From: Pseudoalteromonas luteoviolacea
GTDB taxonomy: Bacteria > Pseudomonadota > Gammaproteobacteria > Enterobacterales > Alteromonadaceae
Assembly (NCBI RefSeq): GCF_021654285.1
Contig: NZ_JAKFZS010000013.1
Location: forward strand, 62,001-126,000
Length of the DNA stretch: 64,000 nt
Reading direction: 5' to 3'
The notes below the pieces were generated by a model that saw only the letters and a program-made list of their open reading frames with translations, ran no database searches and had not been told where the DNA came from. Positions within the stretch are counted from its first letter, which is position 1. Every line of letters begins with the position of its first letter. Of the stretch, positions 16,467-23,957 are shown piece after piece. Position numbers and translations under genes: made by a program.

Positions 16467-18509
16467 CTAGTTTTGGTAATTAAAGTCAGGTGACAATGAA
16501 ATCATGTACAGTAGCTGGGCGACTCGAAGCGACGCATCTCTGTTCACAAAATAGCTATCTAGATCTACGAGTGCTGTACGTGTGGCATCCGACATGGAGC
16601 CTGCAAAGTAAACTAGGTCGTAGTAGTCCAGTAGAGGGGGTAATCCATTGTTTGTCAGCATCTCAATGTCTGCTTGGGCGTACATGTAGATTGTATTGGG
16701 GTTGAGTGTTGTTTTTCGCTCAGCCATCCGCCACACCAAGTCACCATAGTGCCCGTTGATAGTGGAGATCATATTGGAGTCGGTGGCAATTTGCAGCTCA
16801 GGTGCAACGAGTCCTAAGGTTTGAAGCTCATTTGGCGTATGGTCAGGCCTAAAAAAGTTAAATACAGAGGGGGATAGTAACGGCCCTTGACCATATGCTG
16901 TGTTTAAGTTCCAAGTATAATAACGATTTAGCTCCGAGCGTGCATTTAACACCCGCCATAAGTGCAGTTTTACGAGGATCGGCTCTTTAATTTTGCCGCT
17001 ATGTAGCTGTACAGACGAGTATTTTCTGGCTTCTTCATCCAGTAAAATTGCTTTGATGACGGCACCTAGGTCGCCTTTTACACCTTCACCATTATCGTTA
17101 AATATAGTCGCCACTCGAGCAATATATGCTTGCGTTGGATTAGATTTTACAAGTCTTTGGATTAGTTGCTTACTGATAAAGGGGGCGACATTGTTGTGTG
17201 CAAATAAGTTATCTAGCGCAAGTTGCATGGACTCATGGGGACCGATGTTTTTTGGGATAATTTCACCGCCTAGCAATGACTTTTCTTCCATTGAGTGATA
17301 GTCGGTAAAAGCGTGCATGGGCAGGGTATAGTTTCGGCTGGGTCTGTCCCACCTTGCCGAGTAAGCAAATGTCCAGCCAGTGAAGACTTTGGCAAAGCCG
17401 GCTATTTCCGCTTGTGAATAAGTTGGTATGGTGTTGCCATTGGCATCTAATTTTACAGAGCCATCCAAATTGAGTTCATTCAAACCAATTGTGAATAGCT
17501 GCATGACTTCTCGCGCATAGTTTTCATCAGGACGAATGTTAAGCTCGGCATTGGCTTTTTCATTCCCTAAGTGACTTAAATACACGCCCATAGCAGGAGA
17601 TAAAGTGACTGACTCTAGTAGGCTTCGAAAATTACCAAATGCATGTTTTAACAGCATGTCATAGTAAGCGACCATGCCTTCTGGCTCGCCTCGTAAAGCT
17701 GTATTGGCATCCGAAATCACAAAAATTTCACTGAGCGCAAATGCTACTCTTTGCCTGAGTTGATCAGGTGCATTTAAACTCGCTTTCCACCAAGCGTCTA
17801 TTCTGTTTATGTGGCTTGGGTTATCTCTGTCTGGGTAGTTTTCTAGTAAAGGCGTATGCAGGGTAGGCGCTAACGCAATTTGCTGGTCAAGCCATTCGCT
17901 TTCACTCATGCCCGAAGCAGACTGGATTTCCGCATAAGTTGCGCCAAGTGTCGCTTGCTGCATTAATGCCGATGCTTGTTGTTCAGTCATTGCATTGACA
18001 GACTCAATGCTGGTTTCTGTATATGTACTCATGCCCGTACTATCAGTGACTGTCAGTGAAAAGGTATAGCTTTCATTATTGATAGAACTCGCACTTGGTA
18101 ATGTTACGGTTAGACTTGCAGAGTCTGCGCCTGTAAGGGGAACGGTCGGGCCGCTAATTTGAGCCCAAGCGAACGACAAGCCTTCTGTAGACCCTTCAAT
18201 GACACTGTCTATGGTGATAACACTGCCTTTTCTGACAACATCGCCTGGTAAGCGAATGTCCACAACAGGTGATGTGCTTATATTCTGTGTATCGGCTATG
18301 TCATTATCGGTGTTTTGGTCAGCAGTTTCACTATTTGGTTCAGTGCTCGGTGATGAAGGAGGGCTGCTGCTTGCTGTGTTGGCGTCGTTGGTGCTTTCAT
18401 CACTGGTGGGTAGCTGTGGAGATGCTGTGGGAGTACTTGACTCGGAACCACCGCCGCCACATGCGGATAAAACTAAAGTTACAAGTAAAAACAGAACACG
18501 CATTTTCAT
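16467..18509 (-). CDS. DUF1800 family lipoprotein with N-terminal Ig/PKD-like domain
   Basis: The 680-residue protein has a lipobox (LVLSACGGGG, Cys17). A Ser/Thr/Pro/Asn-rich linker (about 20-80) follows, then a PKD/cadherin-like Ig domain (about 85-170, ending FSLTVTDSTG) and the DUF1800 domain (about 175-680). Family segments include RQRVAFALSEIFVIS, NYAREVMQLFTIGLNEL, AEIAGFAKVFTGWTF and LSPSVFNFFRPD. The Cys-Gly4 start and long linker suggest surface exposure. First gene of the DUF1800-DUF1501 operon, with GAGG upstream of its ATG. The biochemical role of the pair is unknown. Confidence 0.93.
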   Translation of the reverse strand: MKMRVLFLLVTLVLSACGGGGSESSTPTASPQLPTSDESTNDANTASSSPPSSPSTEPNSETADQNTDNDIADTQNISTSPVVDIRLPGDVVRKGSVITIDSVIEGSTEGLSFAWAQISGPTVPLTGADSASLTVTLPSASSINNESYTFSLTVTDSTGMSTYTETSIESVNAMTEQQASALMQQATLGATYAEIQSASGMSESEWLDQQIALAPTLHTPLLENYPDRDNPSHINRIDAWWKASLNAPDQLRQRVAFALSEIFVISDANTALRGEPEGMVAYYDMLLKHAFGNFRSLLESVTLSPAMGVYLSHLGNEKANAELNIRPDENYAREVMQLFTIGLNELNLDGSVKLDANGNTIPTYSQAEIAGFAKVFTGWTFAYSARWDRPSRNYTLPMHAFTDYHSMEEKSLLGGEIIPKNIGPHESMQLALDNLFAHNNVAPFISKQLIQRLVKSNPTQAYIARVATIFNDNGEGVKGDLGAVIKAILLDEEARKYSSVQLHSGKIKEPILVKLHLWRVLNARSELNRYYTWNLNTAYGQGPLLSPSVFNFFRPDHTPNELQTLGLVAPELQIATDSNMISTINGHYGDLVWRMAERKTTLNPNTIYMYAQADIEMLTNNGLPPLLDYYDLVYFAGSMSDATRTALVDLDSYFVNRDASLRVAQLLYMISLSPDFNYQN

Positions 18510-18855
18510 TGTGATTGCCTCAATAAACTCTAACCCTTTTATAGCATGCTCATTTAATTTAACAATATTTTTTCATTAATTTTGAGTGTTTTTTTACGCC
18601 AAAAGGATTGGCTTTTCGCCATGTTTTTGAATTAAAGAAGAATATTTATTGATGAATTTGGTATGCGTTAACGTGATACATGTTGTTACCTTCTTTTAAA
18701 AAAATAGGGTTGTCACGGTGGTAGCACTATTCGTATTATCTAGTGAGTGGCACAGCGATTTTCCTCGTTAAATTTATCAGAGTCACATTCAGTATCTATA
18801 TGAAATTGTTGTAATTTACTATTGTATAGAACATCATTAAACAAGGATTATAAGA
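18510..18855. other. Intergenic region between divergent genes, no gene seen
   Basis: 346 AT-rich bases separate the DUF1800 operon and the serine hydrolase. They should hold both promoters, but no convincing -35/-10 pair, operator palindrome or small gene with a ribosome site could be picked out. Confidence 0.6.
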
Positions 18856-20301
18856 ATGAAAAAAACCGTTATCGCTACACTAATCGCAGGTATCTTTATT
18901 GCGCCAAATATGGGCTTTGCAAGCGAACAGAGAAGCACAAATATTGAACTAGAACTACTTCCACTGGTTCAAGTAAAAGGTGAGCAATACGTTTCAAGCA
19001 CCATAAAAAAACAAATGCGTAAGCACAACTTACCTGGGTTAAGTGTTGCTGTGGTTAAAAATGGCCAAGTTGTTTGGGCGGAAGGCTTTGGCTTAGCGGA
19101 TAAACAGACTAATCGCAAAGTGACAACTGAAACTTTATTTCAAGCTGGTTCTATCAGTAAACCGGTTGCGGCTCTGGCTGTTTTAAAATTGGTTCATGAA
19201 GGAAAAATTAAATTAGATGCGGATGTAAATCAGTATTTAAAAGGCTGGCAAGTGCCAAGCAATGAATTCACCAAATCAGCCAAAGTGACAGTGCGTCAGC
19301 TTTTAACACACAGCGCTGGATTAACTCAGCATGGCTTTCCGGGATATCAACGCGGCAGTAAAGTGCCCTCCGATATTGGGGTGTTAAATGGACAGGGCAA
19401 CACAGGTAAAGTGATAGTCGATAAACAACCCGGTGAAGGATTTAGGTATTCCGGTGGCGGGTATACAGTATTAGATTTGCTTGTTGAAAATGTAACAGGA
19501 CAGTCATTTTCTGATTATACATCTGAGCAGATCTTGAAACCGCTGGGAATGACAAACAGCACGTTTGCACAGCCGCTGCCTAATCACCTATGGTCTAAAG
19601 CCAGTGCAGCATTTGATGTAAACGGTAATCAGGTTGAAGGAGATTGGCACGTTTACCCTGAGCAGGCAGCTGCGGGTTTGTGGACGACGCCGAGCGATAT
19701 AGCGCTGTACGTCAAAGCGATACAAAGTGCACGAGCAGGTAAAGCGGTTGGCCCCATTACACCAAAGTTGGTTAAAGACATGCTTGTTTTCCATGACAAC
19801 GACTGGGGGCTTGGACCAGTATTGAAAAATTATCAGCAAGGGCTCGCGTTTGAACATGGCGGTAAAAACAAAGGCTTTACCAATGTATTTAAAGCGTATG
19901 CTGATAAAGGCGATGCATTTATTATTATGACCAATGGAGATGCAGCCAGGCCGGTCATGAGGGAGTTACAACTTGCCATCAGCGAGCATTTTGGTTGGGA
20001 CTTTTCTAGCGCTAAAAAAGTGGAAAAGTATACCTTTTCAAGTGCGCAGTTAAAGCAAATGGTTGGCAAGTATATTTATGATAAAGATAGCCAGTATCTA
20101 TTTGATCTGACCTTTGATGGACAATATATACTGGCATATGACCCATCAAGAGATCGCACCAACCGTTTGATAGCGACGAGTGAGAAATCATTAATTGATG
20201 TGCGCGACGGTGCAACGGTGGATATTGAGCGAAATGATAAAGGCGAGATTCAGGCATTAATTTGGAGTGGGCAATATCGATTTGTAAAAAATAGCCTTTA
20301 A
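18856..20301 (+). CDS. Exported serine hydrolase of the beta-lactamase/PBP4* family
   Basis: The 481-residue protein has a signal peptide (cut near GFASE, about residue 22). The catalytic tetrad motif is S99-I-S-K102 (SISK, nucleophile and base). The second element is Y198-S-G, where class C enzymes have YxN. The third is H334-G-G. A C-terminal beta domain (about 390-481) follows the catalytic fold, as in many S12 peptidases and esterases. The YSG in place of YSN suggests a D-aminopeptidase or esterase rather than a true beta-lactamase. AAGGAT precedes the ATG. Confidence 0.9.
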   Translation: MKKTVIATLIAGIFIAPNMGFASEQRSTNIELELLPLVQVKGEQYVSSTIKKQMRKHNLPGLSVAVVKNGQVVWAEGFGLADKQTNRKVTTETLFQAGSISKPVAALAVLKLVHEGKIKLDADVNQYLKGWQVPSNEFTKSAKVTVRQLLTHSAGLTQHGFPGYQRGSKVPSDIGVLNGQGNTGKVIVDKQPGEGFRYSGGGYTVLDLLVENVTGQSFSDYTSEQILKPLGMTNSTFAQPLPNHLWSKASAAFDVNGNQVEGDWHVYPEQAAAGLWTTPSDIALYVKAIQSARAGKAVGPITPKLVKDMLVFHDNDWGLGPVLKNYQQGLAFEHGGKNKGFTNVFKAYADKGDAFIIMTNGDAARPVMRELQLAISEHFGWDFSSAKKVEKYTFSSAQLKQMVGKYIYDKDSQYLFDLTFDGQYILAYDPSRDRTNRLIATSEKSLIDVRDGATVDIERNDKGEIQALIWSGQYRFVKNSL

Positions 20302-20332
20302 TATAAATTTTTAGATTAATTTGGCGTGGATA

Positions 20333-20447
20333 CTGCTTGGTAAGTCGTTATTATTATTTTTCTTACCAAGCAGATCGCACTTCAAAACCAAGCGACGGGC
20401 AAGTTCTTGGTTTTGCCAGTTCTGCCCGAGTAGGCGAGTAGAACTGG
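20333..20447. repeat. Three consecutive stem-loops between convergent genes
   Basis: Stem 1 is CTGCTTGGTAAG (20333-20344) with CTTACCAAGCAG (20362-20373). Stem 2 is CAAAACCAAG (20383-20392) with CTTGGTTTTG (20406-20415). Stem 3 is CCAGTTCT (20416-20423) with AGAACTGG (20440-20447). All three are perfect and nearly back to back. None is followed by a clean T tract, so this is more than a simple terminator. Confidence 0.7.
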
Positions 20448-20479
20448 TATAGGGAGTCCTTTCAAGTATTGCTACGTTG

Positions 20480-20989
20480 TTACCACTTAAACAGCTTACA
20501 TTTTTGGATGCGTTTACCACCATAATTAGACACTAGATAAGGTCCAACTTGCTCTTCGCGGATCTTGTCTGCTGTATAGCTTATGATTTCAACATCTAAA
20601 GAGCCGTCACTGTGCAATTCATACTCTGCGTTCAGCTTGGTATCACCAAATTCAAACAAGCTTACAAACTTATTATCGAATAAGTACTGGTCGATGATAA
20701 TGCCGTTATTTTCGTCAATTTCGAAATGCCCTTTTGCTTCATCAACCGTGACTAACGTGTAGTTACGAGGTCTTGCTTGCGCGCCTTCACCGTATGTGAC
20801 AACCCAGTCAGCACGGTTATCAACGGGGCTGCCAACTTCAAGTGACATTGGAAATGCATATAGCGCTCCCTTGCCAGGTGCAAGTAGTTCACATTGGCCT
20901 TTAAAAAAGCCTTGCCACTGAGTCGGAGCAGCTTGTGTAGTCAGAGATATTGCAGATAAGCCAACGCATATTGCGAATACTTTTTTCAT
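20480..20989 (-). CDS. Small secreted protein of unknown function
   Basis: The 169-residue protein has a clear signal peptide (MKKVFAICVGLSAISLTTQA) and an AAGGAAG ribosome site five bases before its ATG. The mature part is acidic and beta-rich (LEVGSPVDNRADWVVTYGEG, DQYLFDNKFVSLFEFGDTKLNAEYEL), consistent with a small beta-barrel or lipocalin-like fold. It has two cysteines, near each end. I do not recognise a family. It stands alone on the minus strand after the next exported gene, with a 175-base gap between them. Confidence 0.8.
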   Translation of the reverse strand: MKKVFAICVGLSAISLTTQAAPTQWQGFFKGQCELLAPGKGALYAFPMSLEVGSPVDNRADWVVTYGEGAQARPRNYTLVTVDEAKGHFEIDENNGIIIDQYLFDNKFVSLFEFGDTKLNAEYELHSDGSLDVEIISYTADKIREEQVGPYLVSNYGGKRIQKCKLFKW

Positions 20990-21164
20990 TTTATCTTCCT
21001 TATTGATGCTATTTTTGTGTGAGTCATCTTAAAAAACGATGCTTTTTTCCAGAAATAACAGGTTAGAAGAATTTTTTAATAGTTCGGCGCAAATCTGGTT
21101 GTGTGGCTGTTTTGTATGAACTCAGGGGGTTACCCTGAGTTATTTGTGATAAGCAGGTAGCAAA

Positions 21165-22115
21165 TTAGTTTGACTTCAAAGGCTGCTCTTTTAGCACTTC
21201 AAGCTTTTGCTCTGAGGTGATGCTATGGGTGAGCGATTCAAGTTGATAACCGAGTTGTTCATAAGAGTTATCTAGGTTTGCATTCTTCTGATAATAAGGA
21301 ATATCTGCTGGTGTAGCAGGGTCATTCACTCTTAACGTAAACGCACCAAAGTTATTGTTTTCATTGGTTTCAGGGACTTTTTGCTCAACATCGGCCATCA
21401 AAATAATACGATAAGTCCCTTTCGCTAAATTGATGTTTTTCAAAGGAAGCAGTACCTCGTGTTGTGAGCCTACATCGTTTATGACCTGCACAGCACCAAA
21501 ATAAACTAAGGGGTTGTTATTTAAATCGGCTAAGAATATGCCTACTTTAGGTAATACAGGAGAATTAGGGCAGCCATCATTTTTAACCACAAAGTTTACT
21601 TTTAAGTTTCCACCATAACCGACAGAAACACTCGCAGGTGTCATAGAGCCTGAGTGAAATAGCCAGTCTGGTTGACCAATGGTGCCAAAAGTTGCAGAGT
21701 TATGGCTGACTGACACTGAGTTATTAAACCTTGCGACCACTTGAAAGTCTGTTGGCATACATAAGCTACTCAAATACTCTTTTGTTGTGCCGTCGAGATT
21801 AAATGGGCTCACTTTAAAAGTGTTTTGCGCATTAATTGGACGGCAGCCATTGGTGCCGCAATTCAAATCGGGGGCTTCTCTGCCGACATAATATCCGGTT
21901 GCACCGCCATCTTTTGTTAAAAAGAACTCAACTTGTCCGCCTGGGTTAAATATCTGAGAGCCGAACAAATAATAATGAATATTAAAATTTGCAGAGCCAG
22001 GATTTGGGATCACGGTATGGTTGTCAAATGCAACATTTCCAACACTGATATTTGCAAATGCAGAAGCGCTAAGTAGTGATGTAGTAAGTACAGCAAGTTT
22101 AAACTTATTAGACAT
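21165..22115 (-). CDS. Secreted protein with CARDB-like (adhesion) domain
   Basis: The start was set at ATG 22115 because GGAGGG lies upstream and a signal peptide begins there (MSNKFKLAVLTTSLLSASAFA). An in-frame ATG 54 bases earlier is unsupported. The product is 316 residues. Residues about 165-270 resemble a CARDB Ig-like domain: LKVNFVVKNDG, then RIILMADVEQKVPETNENNN, the ETNENNN turn being typical. A related beta domain precedes it, with three to four cysteines (NCGTNGC). The C-terminal 45 residues are polar and helical. It probably serves in adhesion or binding at the cell surface; the ligand is unknown. Confidence 0.77.
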   Translation of the reverse strand: MSNKFKLAVLTTSLLSASAFANISVGNVAFDNHTVIPNPGSANFNIHYYLFGSQIFNPGGQVEFFLTKDGGATGYYVGREAPDLNCGTNGCRPINAQNTFKVSPFNLDGTTKEYLSSLCMPTDFQVVARFNNSVSVSHNSATFGTIGQPDWLFHSGSMTPASVSVGYGGNLKVNFVVKNDGCPNSPVLPKVGIFLADLNNNPLVYFGAVQVINDVGSQHEVLLPLKNINLAKGTYRIILMADVEQKVPETNENNNFGAFTLRVNDPATPADIPYYQKNANLDNSYEQLGYQLESLTHSITSEQKLEVLKEQPLKSN

Positions 22116-22408
22116 GGTTTCCCTCCATTTTGAAATGTCCAAAGTTTGTACAGCTATTATCGCAAGCACTCTATGATAAAAAGTTGAGTAAAAAAAGTAC
22201 CATTGGAAAGGTTTTTGATATAGCGCAAGCTAAGTGGGCGTTACTATTTTAGATATTACTCCTATATATCTCATTGTTTTTGTGGTTAGTAGCTGCTAAT
22301 TAATAGATTGGTAAATTAGCTTTGTTGATAAGCGAGTAAAAGTGCATATAAATTTATTTATAATTAAATGTGTATTTTAGCAGGATGATGGTTTTTGTTT
22401 ACGCCTGT

Positions 22409-22915
22409 TCAGTATTCGTTTGCCTCTTTGGAGAGCGTTGCTAAGTCTCTTTTCTTTGCGAATACCTCGTGCTTTTCTAGTTGTCGTAGCGCTTGACTTG
22501 AAATTGGACTAGGTGCAGATAAGTAGTATTTTTTCATTGAGGGCATGACTTTGCCAAAAATGAGCTGAACTCTCGGGATATGAAAATCTGAACTGATTAT
22601 GTCGACTTGCGGTGCGTTGAGCTGTTTAAGTATCGGATAGGTGAGCGTTGCATCTTCAATTGTGAAGCGACTTAAAGCGCTTGGCAAAAAGTGCGCTGCT
22701 TTAATTCCATTATTGATTAAATATTGTTGGTTGATATGTGCGTGCGCAATTTCAGTTTGGTTGAAGTTTGCGCCAAAACCACCCGTACAAATTAATTTTG
22801 TATTTTGCTGTGACTTAAATAGGTCAAGGGCAAGCTCACATCTTGCAATTGAAAGCGCTGATAGGTGCCCTTGATTATCATTTTTATGTCCTAAAACAAT
22901 GATTACTTTGTCCAT
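22409..22915 (-). CDS. YdcF/SanA-like DUF218 protein
   Basis: The product is 168 residues from ATG 22915, preceded by AGGT. A longer version starting at 22963 adds 16 unsupported residues. The DUF218 pattern is IIVLGHKNDNQGHLSALSIARCELALDLF, then LICTGGFGANFNQTEIAHA and ISSDFHIPRVQLIF. These proteins share a Rossmann-like fold, and some members (ElyC, SanA) act in envelope integrity. Most DUF218 proteins have a membrane anchor, whereas this one has none, so it may be cytoplasmic. It lies 69 bases downstream of the alpha/beta hydrolase gene on the same strand. Confidence 0.83.
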   Translation of the reverse strand: MDKVIIVLGHKNDNQGHLSALSIARCELALDLFKSQQNTKLICTGGFGANFNQTEIAHAHINQQYLINNGIKAAHFLPSALSRFTIEDATLTYPILKQLNAPQVDIISSDFHIPRVQLIFGKVMPSMKKYYLSAPSPISSQALRQLEKHEVFAKKRDLATLSKEANEY

Positions 22916-22984
22916 CTTTGACCTGTAAAAAGCTAGGTTTAGCTCATTATAGAAGACCAGCATTGCAAGGATTAAATGCCTAGC

Positions 22985-23722
22985 TTATTTTTTGAGCTGC
23001 TGTCCAAACCAATGACTGATAGCGTTGTTTAAGTTCTTATCATGCTCTAATAATGGGTAGCCGTGCAACTTGCCCTTATAAGTGAGCAGCTTGCTATTGG
23101 CGTGTTTTGCTTCTTTGAACAGGATATTTGCGCTGGTATAAGTCCTACCATCGTCGTCTGCTGCGATGATCAAGGTTGGTTTGCCAGATAAGTTTGCTAC
23201 ATATTTCTGAATATTGTCATAGGTTTGGGCAGATGAAAAAAAGCCAATAGCATCAATGTTGGTGTTATTTGCAAGGGTGATGGCCTGTGTACCGCCGCAG
23301 CTTGCGCCGATAACGCCAATCTGCCCGGTGTTTGATACTTTACGTCTTAAATATTCATAGGCTAGTTGTACGTCTTGTGGCCAATACTTTACCATATCTC
23401 TCCATGCATCAGTGCGTGACTGGCCAGAGAGCTTTCTTATGCTGCTTACATCAAATTGATTATTTTTACTGTCGCCATAACCTCTGAAATCGATACTTAA
23501 AGCATGGATCCCTTGTTGGGATAATTGGTTTCCAATGTCGTTGTACATGGAGCGATTAAAGTTACATTGGTGGAGCATAAGCAGGGCTTTATTGCTGTCT
23601 TCTTTGCCACTAAAATAGCTCCCATGGATGGTGAAACCATCGCTAGAAGTCAATGTAATATCGGTACTTGCGGCGCTTTTAAATGCAAAGCAAAGCGCAA
23701 TAAGTGCTATTGTCTGTCTCAT
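22985..23722 (-). CDS. Exported alpha/beta hydrolase (dienelactone-hydrolase-like)
   Basis: The 245-residue protein has a signal peptide (MRQTIALIALCFAFKSAAS). The second of two adjacent ATGs was chosen because AAGGAG is then five bases away. The nucleophile elbow is GASCGG, the acid is in AADDDGRT and the His is in KLHGYPLL, completing a Ser-Asp-His triad. LHQCNFNRSMY supplies the oxyanion region, and SIDFRGYGDS is typical of the family. It is likely a periplasmic esterase. It is probably co-transcribed with the DUF218 gene that follows. Confidence 0.87.
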   Translation of the reverse strand: MRQTIALIALCFAFKSAASTDITLTSSDGFTIHGSYFSGKEDSNKALLMLHQCNFNRSMYNDIGNQLSQQGIHALSIDFRGYGDSKNNQFDVSSIRKLSGQSRTDAWRDMVKYWPQDVQLAYEYLRRKVSNTGQIGVIGASCGGTQAITLANNTNIDAIGFFSSAQTYDNIQKYVANLSGKPTLIIAADDDGRTYTSANILFKEAKHANSKLLTYKGKLHGYPLLEHDKNLNNAISHWFGQQLKK

Positions 23723-23957
23723 CATTTCTCCTTAAAGATTGCCTAGCTAAAATATCGTCAATTTATTATGGCGCCAATATAATTGCGGTGAATAGACAGC
23801 AGCACTCGATATCTACACTATGTAAAATTTTCAAAAATCGTATAAATGTGTGCGTATCTTTTAACTTCCCTCTACATCATCACCCCAGATAAAAACACTT
23901 TTTGAGATACATGTTTCATATGCTGTATGCGTTATTAATTACCCTTAAGGATAAAAT

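Noticed and set aside
18510..18855. Possible promoter elements and a GCCAAAAG/CTTTT partial repeat.
   Set aside because: The arms do not pair properly, and no -35/-10 pair with good spacing was found.
20311..20523. Open frame of 70 codons covering the stem-loop cluster on the minus strand.
   Set aside because: It overlaps the end of a signal-peptide gene in another frame and spans three perfect hairpins; no ribosome site or homology is evident.
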